In this document: positions 36,488 through 49,481 of the stretch, in pieces
Numbering within the stretch: the stretch's first letter is position 1
Layout of the letters: the number at the start of each line of letters is the position of its first letter
Assembly: GCA_027943335.1 (NCBI GenBank)
Contig: BSBK01001162.1
Location: forward strand, 2,036,001-2,100,000
Origin: Chamaecyparis obtusa
Lineage: Eukaryota; Streptophyta; Pinopsida; Cupressales; Cupressaceae
DNA length: 64,000 bases
Direction of reading: 5' to 3'
Program-made: the position numbers and the translations under genes
Notes under the pieces: model-generated
Told to the model about the DNA's origin: nothing
What the model saw: the letters and a program-made list of their open reading frames with translations, nothing else
Databases searched by the model: none

Positions 36488-37512
36488 AGAATAGAACAAG
36501 GGCAAAGTTCAAAAGATCTTCCATCTTTGAAGGGAAAAGAAAAATAAATTGTTGTTGAAAATAACCAAAGTCCTACTAACCTAACTACATCAAAAAAAGG
36601 AAAAGAGAAGGTTAGCAAGAATAGAGATCCTGAGAAATAGAAAGAAGACCAAGCTAGATCCATCCAAATCTACACCAAAGATGCTCATTACCAAAAAATG
36701 GATCATATGATGAAAAACTTTGAAAAGCAATGTCAAATCAAACAAAAGGGTATAGGTGAATACTCTTTATCCATGATGAATTTACCCTTATCTCAAAAAT
36801 CATATGGAAGGCCATCCAATCTACCTCATAAATACAATGATCACTTTGTGAGGGAAAATACATCTTCATTCACGAATGAAGCAGATAATGAAATCTTAAA
36901 GTGGCTATATAAGGATGAGGAATCAAGAGCGCATGAAAAGCGCATCCAAAATATAAGCATTCCCACACATCAATATGTGAAAGGATTTCAAATAATGAAG
37001 AAGATGGGATACAAAGGATAAGGACCTTTAGGAACAAGAAATGAAGGACTCATTGAACCCATTGAAATGACATGGAGAGATAGCAAAGAAAAGACTGGAT
37101 TAGGGTACCTATAACAAGGGTACACTCAAAAGAAATATCCCTTGGTCTATGACCGAATTTTACAATTAGGTTCTCAAAGTGATGAGGATTCCAAAAATTG
37201 GGAATGGGACTCATTGTCAAGTGAGTCATGTCAAGATAAGGAAGTTGATGTCATCCATGCCTACACTCGTAGCAAGGAAAAAGAACAAATCTTAGAATCA
37301 AATCAAAATCAAGCCTCAAGTTTGATTCAAGTGGTCCTAGATAATGTACCAATTCAATAGATTGAGATAAATTAATGGGTAGGAGAACCTTACGTACCAT
37401 CATGGAGACCTACTATGGAAGAATCTAATACTAGGTTTAATCCACAAGATTTTTACCTAACAGAAACCTTAGAGGATTCTAGTGAGGAAGATTTTGACCC
37501 TAGTTCTTTAGA
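36488..37512 (+). pseudogene. Gypsy linker with G-patch motif, cut off by the CACTA element
   Basis: Downstream of the protease, frames at 36698-37021, 37142-37360 and 37415-37512 keep the same reading style. GFQIMKKMGYKG, a stop and GPLGTRNEGLIEP is a G-patch, a Gly-rich nucleic-acid-binding motif reported in some plant gypsy-type polyproteins. An acidic tail (DSSEEDFDPSSLDTNTFG) leads to the junction. Reverse transcriptase, RNase H, integrase and 3' LTR are absent, so the element is cut here. Confidence 0.75.
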
Positions 37513-37530
37513 CACTAATACATTTGGGGT

Positions 37531-38565
37531 GAAATTGCGATGGCCATTTGCGACGGCAGGCAAATGTCATGTGGTTTTGCTCTTTTTTTTTCAAATATAG
37601 CCCGACACCATCGCAATTTGTGACGACAATACATTTGTCACTGTCGCAATTGCGACGTTGTCGGGATATAAGCGCAAAATTTAAAAGGAACGTTGTCATG
37701 TGTGTTTTGAATAGTGCCGTAACCCTCCGCGAAATCACATCAGGATATAACGGCAAACAAAATAAGAACGTTGTCATTTGTGTTTTCAACAGCGCCGTAA
37801 CCCTCCGCGAAATCACATCGGGATATAAGGGCAAAAAAAACAAGAACGTTGTCATTTGTGTTTTCAACAGCGCCGTAACCCTCCGCAAAATCACAGCTAC
37901 AATTTCTGAGTACGTTGGGTTTATTTTTCTTTTGTCATTATTATGTAATCTGGTATTCAGCTGTTAGAGAGCTAAAATACCCAGAAATGAGGACATATCT
38001 ATGTTGAATTTATTGTTAGCGGCTTTGGTTATTTAGAAGTTTAATTTTATTTGTTCATCTTTCAAGCACAAACGTTTTATGGACCGTAACGTCTTCATTG
38101 TTTCGGGTATGCAGTGAAACAGCCCTAACTTGCAATTGCGATGTTGTTGGGATATAAGGGAAAAAAAAAAAAGGAACGTTGTCATTTGTGTTTTCAACAG
38201 CACCGTAACCCTCCGCGAAATCACATCGGGATATAAGGGCAAAAAAAACAAGAACGTTGTCATTTGTGTTTTCAACAGCGCCGAGAGAGATTCCCTCCGC
38301 GAAATCACAGCTACAATTTCTGAGTACGTTGGGTTTATTTTTCTTTTTTCATTATTATGTAATCTGGTATTCAGCTGTTAGAGAGCTAAAATACCCAGAA
38401 ATGAGGACATATCTGTGTTGAATTTATTGTTAGCGGCTTTGGTTATTTAGAAGTTTAATTTTATTTGTTCATCTTTCAAGCACAAACATTTTGTGGACTG
38501 TAATGTCTTCATTGTTTCGGGTATGCAATGAAACAGCCCTAACTTGCGACTACCTTCACGGTACT
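37531..38565 (+). repeat. Outer left arm: 78-bp tandem repeats and 413-bp duplication
   Basis: CGTTGTCATKTGTG recurs at 37691, 37769 and 37847 and again at 38177 and 38255, a spacing of exactly 78 bp. Each block is followed by about 230 bp beginning CACAGCTACAATTTCTGAG (about 37892 and 38305), so the block is duplicated with a 413-bp offset. Inverted copies lie at 61560-61875 and 62993-63305. The frames open across it (NVVICVFNSAVTLREI repeated) follow from a period divisible by three. Confidence 0.85.
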
Positions 38566-38810
38566 TGTGTACATTATCATGTTGTCTTTACAGTGACTGT
38601 CCTCATTCAAGTGGCAATTACACAAGGGACAGTCACTGTGAGATGTCCTCATTTGTGACAAGGACAGTCACACTTAGGACATCTCATAGTGATATTCCCT
38701 TATGTAATTTCCACTTGAATGTATTGCTATTGAACCACATTAATGCTTTTCTTCTTCAACAAATGAGGACAGTCACTGTAAAGACAACATGATAATGTAC
38801 ACAATTACCA
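38566..38810. repeat. Nested palindrome of subterminal repeats
   Basis: GTGTACATTATCATGTTGTC near 38570 pairs with its complement near 38785-38803. Inside, ACACAAGGGACAGTCACTGT near 38620 pairs imperfectly with 38665-38715. The whole block could fold on itself. Confidence 0.75.
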
Positions 38811-40286
38811 AAAAATGATCTTGTTAATTGATGTAACACTTTGTCTTGCTCACTCCCTATCCTTCACTAGGGTCTCTTTAGGCCAATGTTTTGACTTGAT
38901 AGGGTACTTAACTATCCCTACACTCTTTAGGTATCTCTACCCAAGATCCCACTCCTTCAACTAGTGCACACCAACAAGAAATACAACGAACTCTGCTCAA
39001 TACCAATCTAGCTACTAGGACACTCCTAGTCTTGTCTTCACAAATTGAAACACATTCAACTAGAACTTTACTCCATGGAGAGGCTGGCCACTAGGACCTC
39101 TATTGGTTTCAATATTACTCTTTCACCTATACTTTTCATCAGTACTTCAATCCGGTTCATCAAACCATGCATGCCAATTGCACCCAAAAATAGGCTGCTA
39201 GTAATTAGGCCTTTGTCAAGCCTTTTTGTTTATATTAAGCCACCTAAAGGGCTTAGGATTCAGATGCCCTTTATTGAGAACTCCAAGATATCTAAGGTCT
39301 TCTCCTCCTAGATTTTTTGTACACCAACTGCTACAGCCATGCCTGAAAACAAGTATTTTGACACAACTTGGACAGTCTGACTAAGAGTTTGTTTTCTTAG
39401 CAGCCAAAGAAACTCACCCAATCTTCTAATTTGACTTGGGGCTTCTTTAGATGTGTGTCTACCTCTCCATGAGATTTTAGTTGAAGCAACCAATGCATTC
39501 AACTTGTTGTAATCTTCTTGTAATGATTTGTCATCCCTAACTGTGCTCAACTGACTCACCTAGGACATCATTGCAAACATAGAAAATGAGCTTCCCAGGG
39601 CCCCTCCTTCCAAACATATAGTACATGGAGTCTCCTCACCCATTCCAAGAGCCCGTACAAAATTGACAATGGAATGATGAGCTAAGACTCCATTTGTTCA
39701 ACCTGCCTGGTTCAAACCAATGATAGGGTACTTAACAAAAGAATTAACAAACTAGTTGGAATGCTTCAAAACTCAAAAAAAACACAACACAGAATAAAAA
39801 AACAACTTGTACTAACTTTTCCAATAGACACTGCGAGCTATCTAATCCATTAATCAACTGAAAACAAAGAAACAAAAAACCCCAAGAATTCACTAAAACC
39901 GTGTTACTCTACAAATCTTCTTAATTCCAAATGTTTTTCCCCCCAACCTTTTGCACAGATCGATGGAGGCCTCTTATAGTTGATCTGATGCCTAATTCAA
40001 TGGTTTCATATAGTTACATAACCATCTTACTCGAAAATGCTCCCTTGCACAAATGTTGTCAATGTTGTGAATGACAACATTGACAACTTGTTACAACCTT
40101 TGGGATTTTGGTTCAAAACTTATTGTTCAAACACCATAAGACCCTAACCATGACTTAGTTAGGCTATTTAGACCTCACATAGGCCACTTCTACACTTCTT
40201 TGCCCAATTTGACCCCTAAATGCTTCATTCCCACTTTTGCCACAATATTGGTAACTTGGGTACAAATTGGCACTTGCCTTCACAAA
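38811..40286. other. Non-repeat insert in the left arm, possible captured gene piece
   Basis: Unlike the arrays on both sides. The minus strand at 39559-39308 is open for 83 codons (KISWRGRHTSKEAPSQIRRL, then LGEFLWLLRKQTLSQ), which looks gene-like but which I cannot identify. No target duplication found. Confidence 0.4.
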
Positions 40287-41236
40287 GGTCACACATGAGG
40301 ACATCTCACAGTGATCGATTGTCCCTTGTGTAATTGCCACTTGAATGTATTGCTATTGAACCACATTAATGCTTTTCTTCTTCAACAAATGAGGACAGTC
40401 ACTCTAAAGACAACATGATAATGTACACTCACTGTAAGGACAGTCACAAATGAGGACATCTCACAGTGACTGTCCCTTGTGTAATTGCCGCTTGAATGTA
40501 TTGCTATTGAACCACATTAATGCTTTTCTTCTTCAACAAATGAGGACAGTCACTCTAAAGACAACATGATAATGTACACTCACTGTAAGGATAGTCACAA
40601 ATGAGGACATCTCACAGTGACTGTCCCTTGTGTAATTGCTGCTTGAATTACACAAGGGACAGTCATTGTGAGATGTCCTCATTTGTGACAAGGACAGTCA
40701 CACATGAGGACATCTCACAGTGATTGTCCCTTGTGTAATTGCCACTTGAATGTATTGCTATTGAACCACATTAATGCTTTTCTTCTTCAACAAATGAGGA
40801 CAGTCACTCTAAAGACAACATGATAATGTACACTCACTGTAAGGACAGTCACAAATGAGGACATCTCACAGTGACTGTCCCTTGTGTAATTTCCGCTTGA
40901 ATTACATAAGGGACAGTCATTGTGAGATGTCCTCATTTGTGACAAGGATAGTCACACATGAGGACATCTCACAGTGATTGTCCCTTGTGTAATTGTCACT
41001 TGAATGTATTGCTATTGAACCACATTAATGCTTTTCTTCTTCAACAAATGAGGACAGTCACTCTAAAGACAACATGATAATGTACACTCACTGTAAGGAT
41101 AGTCACAAATGAGGACATGTCACAGTGACTGTCCCTTGTGTAATTGCCGCTTGAATTACACAAGGGACAGTCATTGTGAGATGTCCTCATTTGTGACAAG
41201 GACAGTCACACATGAGGACATCTCACAGTGATTGTC
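40287..41236. repeat. Left-arm tandem subterminal repeats
   Basis: Units of about 150 and 255 bp repeat. Each has GAACCACATTAATGC, CAACAAATGAGGACAGTCAC, GACAACATGATAATGTACAC and GAGGACATCTCACAGTGA. GACAGTCAC and its complement appear many times. Arrays like this bind accessory proteins in characterised CACTA elements. Confidence 0.85.
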
Positions 41237-43259
41237 TGTAATGTCCCCTTTTTGGCTAACTTGGAAAATAGGAACAATTACTCCACTTCTCAGACTTACT
41301 CTATCAGATACTTACAATTAAACTAAGTAATGGAGGTTACTTAAGATATCAACCGCTATTTCAGATTCAATCACAATATGTGTGCAAGATGATATTGATA
41401 CCAATATGTTTAATAGCACTGTCGGATATAATGATATGAAATATGCTATTAGTATGATGTTTCCTATCACTTATAGTGATAGTATAATGATGGTATGTCT
41501 GATATAAACAATATCGATATACAATCAATAAGTATTGCTTACAGCAATGTATTTGCTATGTCTGATATGATGATGTAATTATGCAAATGTGTAATATCGC
41601 TATGAGTGATATGTTGCTATTTCAGATTCTAAATTATATGCTTGCAACTTCAAATATTGATGCTGTTTCTGACTATCCTTTCTATCTATGCAATCATGGT
41701 GTTGTCTCTGATCTGCAATGATAAACTTGAAACCAAACTGCCAAAGGCAGATGCTCTATTGAGTATATCCAAATATGGATAAGTAAATAAAGTTCTAATG
41801 ATGCCTTGAGTGACTGACGAGAATGCATTCTTATATTGTCTTTAACAAATGAAGAGATGCTATGAATGAGACGTGTCTTGTTTCTTCCTCCATGTCCCTT
41901 TGTTAAGCACACCTTTCCATAATCCGACAGTTCACATAATATTATTTCATTATTTTCTGATCATAGATAACTCCCAGATTGACTCAATATCAAATCTTTT
42001 TATGAAGGTAATCTTCCCTAATTGGTAGTGCAACCAGTAGTTAACATCCATTGTGTTTGTATTAGTTTGGTCTAACTATCATTAGTATTTAGTCAATCGA
42101 TATTAACTCTTGCCTTATCCCATATTGTTATGATGATATCCAATCTTTCTACTCTGATATAAGTCGATATCATTTTCTGATAATTATCCATTTATTGGTT
42201 GATTGCTGGTAATGGAGTTTGATCTTCAAATTGACTTCCATTCCTGTTAATACTTTAGATACATTGTACTTATTATCCATGACTGATGCCTCATTCATCA
42301 ATAGCTTGTGATATAATCACTGATGCTTTTGTGTTTCTACAAGATGTGGTTTATCTCAGACAATCGATAATCTTTCAATCCTTTAGTCGATATCCTCCTA
42401 TGTGGTGTCTATTGATATAGATAGTAGAATTCAATCTAGTTTATGTTATTGTCATGATAACATAGGAAGTGATGGTGCATATTTGCTAGCGGGTCTTCAT
42501 GTTTGATATTGCTTTATCGGATATGTCATTGTCTAAACTTGTGCAATTAATGATTATTTATAATATATGAATCGTTATCCTTCTTGCTTATCAATACATC
42601 TTCTGAAACACATAGCGACCTATCCCTTATTCATATCATGTTGATCTTGACTTCATAGTATTTGATTCATTAATCATCCTCTCATGGTATCGATGTGTAA
42701 TGACTAGTGATTGTTGTATCACTTCTTCGTTCCTCATCATGATAGATAATGCAGATGTTTAATGTAGATGTATATCGATTACAGATATTCGATATTGCTT
42801 TAAACGTTATTATTATTATTATTATTATTAATGTTATTGTTATTATTAAATATTATAATTAATGATGTTAGTAATATTAATAATATTATAATAAATATTA
42901 TTATAGTGATAACATATTGTTTTATATTGAGAGGTTTATTAATATTATTTATATATTAAAATTATTATATCAATAATTGATTTAATATTATTACTTAATA
43001 TATTATTATAATATAATATATATAATTTATTAATAATTATTTATTATTAATTTATATTATAATTATAATCATAATTATATTATTTATTAATATTTTAATA
43101 TTATTTAATTAACATATTACTTATTATGCTAACTATATATTATTATTATCTTTTGATAATAATTATATATTATTGTTATATACCGTTAATAATAGATTAT
43201 TATATATCATCTAATCATTTTATTATTATACTAAGTTCAATATGTCACGGCTCATGACA
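41237..43259. repeat. Solo LTR with TTGTC target duplication inside the left arm
   Basis: About 2023 bp starting TGTAATGTCCCC and ending CTCATGACA, with nearly inverted 7-bp termini. TTGTC flanks it at 41232-41236 and 43260-43264. Removing it restores the array phrase GTGATTGTCCCTTGTG. The right third is (ATT)n-like AT-rich sequence. No protein coding. It inserted after the arm formed. Confidence 0.85.
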
Positions 43260-43264
43260 TTGTC

Positions 43265-44670
43265 CCTTGTGTAATTGCCACTTGAATGTATTGCTATTGA
43301 ACCACATTAATGCTTTTCTTCTTCAACAAATGAGGACAGTCACTCTAAAGACAACATGATAATGTACACTCATTGTAAGGACAGTCACAAATGAGGACAT
43401 CTCACAGTGACTGTCCCTTGTGTAATTGCCACTTGAATTACACAAGGGACAGTCATTGTGAGATGTCCTCATTTGTGACAAGGACAGTCACACATGAGGA
43501 CATCTCACAGTGATTGTCCCTTGTGTAATTGCCACTTGAATGTATTGCTATTCAACCACATTAATGCTTTTCTTCTTCAACAAATGAGGACAGTCACTCT
43601 AAAGACACCATGATAATGTACACTCACTGTAAGGACAGTCACAAATGAGGACATCTCATAGTGACTGTCCCTTGTGTAATTGCCACTTGAATGTATTGCT
43701 ATTCAGCCACATTAATGCTTTTCTTCTTCAACAAATGAGGATAGTCACTCTAAGGACAACATGATAATGTACACTCACTGTAAGTGTACATTATCATGTT
43801 GTATTACAAATGGACCTTATGTTGGTCGGGATATAAGTGCAAAAAAAAAAAGGAACGTTGTCATTTGTGTTTTCAACAGCGCCGAGAGAGATTCCCTCCG
43901 CGAAATCAAGCGGGTTATCATTTGTGTTTTGAACAAAGCGGGTTGTCATTTGTGTTTTGAACAGCACCGAGAGAGATTCCCTCCGCGAAATCAAGCGGGT
44001 TGTCATTTGTGTTTTCAATAGCGCCGAGAGAGATTCCCTCCGCAAAATCACAGCTACAATTTCTGAGTACGTTGGGTTTATTTTTCTTTTGTCATTATTA
44101 TTTAATCTGGTATTCAGCTGTTAGAGAGCTAAAATACCCAGAAATGAGGACATATCTGTGTTGAATTTATTGTTAGCGACTTTGGTTATTTAGAATGCTT
44201 CCCCACAATACTTAATTACACAAGGGACAGTCACTGTGAGATGTCCTCATTTGTGACAAGGACAGTCACACATGAGGACATCTCACAGTGACTATCCCTT
44301 GTGTAATTGCCACTTGAATGTATTGCTATTCAACCACATTTATGGGCCTGTTTGGACCACGACACACAGTAGCATCTACAGAGAAGAATATCCCAGGTGT
44401 AACAAGTTGTAAGAATATACCAACAGTTCTAAGAAGTTCCCTAGCACGTAGTAGCATCTACAGAGAAGAATATACAACATGAGGGCAGCCACTGTAAAGA
44501 CAACATGATAATGTACACTCATTGTATGTGTACATTATCATGTTGTCTTTACAGTGACTGACCTCATTCAAGTGGCAATTACACAAGGGACAGTCACTGT
44601 GAGATGTCCTCATTTGTGACAAGGACAGTCACACATGAGGATATCTCACAGTGACTGTCCCTTGTGTAAG
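43265..44670. repeat. Inner left arm, mirror of 59650-61055
   Basis: Paired positions keep a constant sum near 104320 (for example 43602 with 60717, 44220 with 60100, 44487 with 59833), meaning almost no indels over about 1.4 kb. Rare variants are shared, such as GACACCATGATAATG here and its complement at about 60710. It includes subterminal repeats, 78-bp-type repeats (43820-44060) and a hairpin at 44214-44308. Confidence 0.85.
44214..44308. repeat. Hairpin of the subterminal repeat
   Basis: Arms 44214-44250 and 44271-44308 (AATTACACAAGGGACAGTCA... and complement) pair nearly perfectly around a 20-base loop containing GACAGTCACA. Confidence 0.85.
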
Positions 44671-44820
44671 CCACTTGAATGTATTGCTATTCAACCACAT
44701 TTATGGGCCCATTTGGACCACGGCACATAGTAGCATCTACAGAGAAGAATATCCCAGGTGTAACAAGTTGTAAGAATATACCAATAGTTCTAAGAAGTTC
44801 CCTAGCACATAGTAGCATCT
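44341..44820 (+). repeat. GTTTGGACCACG module, two copies
   Basis: A module of about 135 bp with GTTTGGACCACG, AGCATCTACAGAGAAGAATA (at both of its ends) and CAGGTGTAACAAGTTGTAAG occurs at about 44341-44480 and 44703-44822. Inverted copies lie at about 56193-56334, 58827-58967, 59849-59989, 61248-61385 and 62683-62820; a partial direct copy is at 54758-54806. Confidence 0.8.
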
Positions 44821-44887
44821 TCTAATTGTCTATACCACTTCACAAGGTATTGTTTGCACACATTGTTTTTGGTTCTTTTGATGACCC

Positions 44888-45262
44888 TTGTTTTGAAATT
44901 GCTATTAGGCCTTGTAGCTTATATGTTTTGATTGCTGGAGAGCTTCTAAAGCTAAGCAAGAAGACCATTGCACGAGTTATAGCCGCGCGCTCAGGTTTGA
45001 AAATTGTATATTTTTTAATCTAATGTATATTTTAATCCTTTTGCCATGTCATGTAATATGTCTTGCCTTGTAGCTTATATGTTTTGAAATTGCTGTTAGG
45101 CCTTGTAGCTTATATGTTTTGATTGCTAGAGAGCTTCTAGAGCTAAGCAAGAAGGCCTTGTAGCTTATATGTTTTGTGTACTTTTGACAATTTTGCTTAG
45201 TCACTGAAAGTTGTAGACCGAAGTTTTCATAGCCCAATTTTTGCTTCCTGCGAAGAACGATC
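44888..45262 (+). promoter_or_regulatory. Direct repeats upstream of the transposase gene
   Basis: CCTTGTAGCTTATATGTTTTG occurs at about 44911, 45065, 45097 and 45154. A longer 75-bp unit (with AGAGCTTCTARAGCTAAGCAAGAAG) occurs at about 44888 and 45083. Being just upstream of the first ATG, it is probably promoter or 5' leader. GCGCGCTCAG followed by GT near 44995 could be a leader-exon donor. Confidence 0.5.
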
Positions 45263-48200
45263 ATGTCAGATAATATAAGTGAAGAACAAAATAGGGAGAC
45301 AATCGCTAGATTGTGGTCTAACTTGAAAAGAAAAGGTGATGGAAAATGTTATTGTCCCTGCAAAATTTGTAAGGGCTTAAACCGTAGAAGATTGCTAATC
45401 AAAACAGTTAAGAGACATTGTAGGGAGAATGGTCACATTGAAGGGGGGCATGACTATCATCCACTGGTAAGTTGTTCATTATATCATTTTAACAATTTAT
45501 ATACATATGAAATCACTTGATGATGAGTTGAAGATCATGGTTTATTTATGTTAATCAATTTTATATAGGTTGATCTCCCCAGGGAAGTACATGATATGGA
45601 GGAACATGGGGGTGCGAATATCCAAGGTGAAGATAATGATCCCATGGAAGATGACGATCATGCGCCAGAAAACACAATTGAAGATGATGGTATAAATACA
45701 TTGATCCATGACACATTTAGTCCAAGCGGATCTAATCATGATGATGATGATAGCCTTGATGTACCTCTACTTGAGAAGGCATACGAGCCCCTATACAAAG
45801 ACTCCCAAATAACTCTTCTCTCTGCTGTATTGTTGTTGTTGAACTTGAAGGTTATGAATGGTTTATCCAACATAACAATGTCACGTATGTTAAGGTATGT
45901 CATATATGTCTTTATAGTTAACAAAGGGTGAATAATGTACCACTAATATTATTTATATTAACAACTTATATTTTTTGCTGTAGATTGATAGGCGAGTTTT
46001 TGTTACCACCATCAAATATTCTACCTCGCTCATATCGAGAATTATCTGCTATTATGAAAGATATTGGAATGGAGTATCAAGAAATACATGCTTGTCCCAA
46101 TGATCATATTATATATTATAAAGAACATGAATTTGCAACACAATGCCCTGTATGTCATACGAGTAGATATCGAACAGATCGAATAACAAAAAAGGTGCCT
46201 CACAAGGTTCTTCGTTACATCCCCATTATTCCACGGATGCGACAATTATTCAGGTGTACTAGCTTGGCACAATTTATGGATTACCATGCACGCAATAGAA
46301 GTCGAGATGACATTATTCGAATCCCTGTGGATGGTTCGGCATTTATGCACATAGAGGAAAAGTGGCAACACTTCAAAGAAGAACCTCGTAATCTCAGGCT
46401 TTCATTGGCAGCGGATGGTGTCAATCCATTTGGAGAGATGAGATCTGTTTGCTCGGTGTGGCCTGTTTTTGTTATCAACAATAACATTCCTCCGTGGATG
46501 TCAATAAAGAGGGAGCACATTATGTTGGCAATGATTGTTCCAGGTATTTTATCATTTGATAGTTATTAATTTACATGTACTTACAAATCTTACAGTAAAA
46601 TGGTCACAATAATTATGTAATGTTACTGTTCATTCAAGTAGGTAAATATCAAGTTAAAGATATGAATGTATATATTGAGCCTCTTATTGACGAGTTGGTG
46701 GAGTTATGGAACGGTGTCACTATGTATGACGTGTCTAGACCAATAGGACAAAGACAATTTCAATTCCATGCAATACTTGTATGGACAATACATGATGCCC
46801 CAGGGCTAACACATTTTTGTGGTATGTTATAGTGAATTCAAGTTGCGCATGATAATTCTAATTATAAAAATCAACATATTTAATAATCCAATTATATCAT
46901 TATCTTGTAGGCCTTCAAACAAAGGGAAAATTTGCATGTCTAGTTTGTGGTCCAAAGATGAAATCTCGTCATTCAAAAAGTTTAGGAAAGCATGTGTTTG
47001 ATGAGTACAGACACTTCCTCCACAGGAATCATAAGTATCGAAGTATGGAAAAACATCTTTTCAATGGGAAAGAAGAGACTACATCAAAGCCACAAAGAAT
47101 GACACCTCGCCTATGGAAGTTGGAATATAATAGAATTAATCGTCGAGGTAATGTCGTTCCACTTAATGGTTTATGTTTGTAATTTATATATTTCTATTGT
47201 GATTTTTGTTTACTAATTATGTAATTGATGATCGTGAAGGTCGTCAAGGCACTACTGACAACCTTCCAAAGGGACTAAAAAGCTATCCCAGACAATTTAG
47301 TAGGTTGCCCTACTACGAGGACCTACAAATTGTGCATTTGTTTGATCTTATGCATGTTGGAAAGAATATAACAGAGACATTGTGGAAAATACTGGATGGA
47401 AGGCGTGACAAAGAAAAAATTGTCAAAATTTGTAATGACATTCATGAATCCAATCATGCACTGAAGAATTTCATTCACTCAAATAGCAATAGAGATCAGA
47501 TTAATATAAGTTCCCTTCCTTGGTTATTAACGGAGCAGCAAAGTGATGCCATAAAAGAAGTCATACGAAAAATTCGATTTCCCACAGGATTTGCTGGGAA
47601 CATAAGCAATCTCATATCAAAGAAAAGTGAATTTGGGCCAGGGCTCAAAACGCATGATTGGCATACTTTCATCAAGGTAAGTTATGTTCTTCTGTATTTA
47701 CAATATATTCATAAACTACGTGTACTATTCATTATGTTATGTTAGAAAATAATGAAATGATTGGTTTATAATTACTGCAGTACGTGCTACCTCTATCTCT
47801 CCCAGAGCACTTCAACAATAACATCAAACAAGTGATATATGATCTTGGAAAATACATGAGGTAAGCAGTAATATCTGTTCAATTTGTTGTATATATTTAT
47901 TATATTCGCGATTTGTTTTTCTTGCTATGTAATCTATTGTATATTATTTTGTAAAGTCTCGTATTTATATATTTTTTGTGACTTGAATCTCTTAATGTAG
48001 GTGGTTGTCATCTAAAGAAATCCATAAAGAAGATATAAACTATTGGAAGAGAAGAATTCCTCATTTATTGTGTGAAATGCAAAAGTGTCTACCTCCAACT
48101 TTTTTCAATGCACAAGAACACTACCTCATACACCAAGTTGAGGAGATTGAATTGTGTGGACTTGCACACACTAGGTCAATGTGGATGGTTGAGAGGCACT

Positions 48201-49450
48201 TGAAATCTTTGAAGGCTTTGGTTCGACAAAGAGCACATCCTGAGGGTTCTATGGTAGAGGGATACATGGTATACCAGACTATGGTGTACATTACTGAATA
48301 TCTTCCTAAGTTTGCTTCAAATATCCATGTAGATCGCATTTGGGATCTCGACCCTTTTAAAAAATTCAAAGGGGAGTACTTGATGGGGAAAAGTAGATTG
48401 AGGAAAGTGACAGGTAATAAATTATAAGATGTTATTGTAATAAATTATTTCTTAATCTTCAAAATAAATCGGTTGTAAGTCGTCTATTTTTTTTTTGTAC
48501 AGTTGCTCGAGAGTGGGATGCACTACATTTGTATATTGCAAACAATCTTGATTGGATGACGGTATGGATTGAACGATGTCAACATTCTGGTCACACATTA
48601 ACATGGGAAGGTGTATCTTCATTGGTTAAAGAAGCTCATCGTAATGGAGATTCTAATGTTACGCAAAGGGAAATAGATTTAGCATATGGTTTAAGAGATT
48701 TCCAGGTACGTACAAAATTATTAATCACCCGTATGTTTATCAACTCACGATATAATAATTTTGACATGTTTCACATATTATTGCAGGTTAAACACCACAA
48801 GGGTATGTTCTGTAATGGTCAAAAATTTCGCGTCAAAGTGTTGGATGACACGAAGAAAACTTGTGATTCTGGAATAACTGCAGTCTTTCAAGTGACTAAT
48901 ATTTCATCTAGAAATGACTTAGATCCTCAAGAGTCTAAAAATCAATACTATGGCATTTTGGATGATATATTTGAGTGCGACTTTAGTTCCTTCAAATTAG
49001 TACTCTTCGTTGTCAAATGGTACAGGCTACGACTTAATCCAAATGATCCTAATAGAACTGTTATTGAACATGATAATGGATTTACAATGGTTAATACAAG
49101 GTCGTTTGAGCCAGTTGGGTATGAGCCCTATGTTCTTCCAAGCCAATGTGAACAGGTATTTTACTCAGAGGTTTCACATAAACCGGGTTGGTCATTTGTT
49201 GTTAGACATGAACCGAGAGGAAGGCCGATAAAGTATAATGCGATGGAAGAAGAAGATACCGAAGAAGTAGAAGATGATGTAGATGATGATCACGATCGAC
49301 AATTATTGGATGATGTTCCTGAGACAAATTTTCATGAAGAAGAAGAAGAAGATGATGCTGCTACTGATGATGATGATGAAGATGATGTTGATGTTGATGA
49401 TGACAACAACGACGACGACGACGAGGATGATGATGATGACGACGATGACG

Positions 49451-49481
<31 letters not shown>

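Noticed and set aside
37508..38381. Frames of 77-139 codons repeating NVVICVFNS or FFLPLYPDVIS
   Set aside because: The 78-bp repeat period is divisible by three, so frames stay open by default; no gene evidence.
40287..41236. CRISPR-like repeated units with spacers
   Set aside because: Units are long, variable, occur in both orientations, and the sequence is clearly eukaryotic transposon DNA.
44826..45023. Possible upstream coding exon (65 codons)
   Set aside because: It has no ATG start and lies in direct-repeat DNA; more likely promoter or leader.
45049..46520. Minus-strand frames opposite the transposase exons
   Set aside because: Shadows of the TNP2 coding strand; no domain, no splice support.
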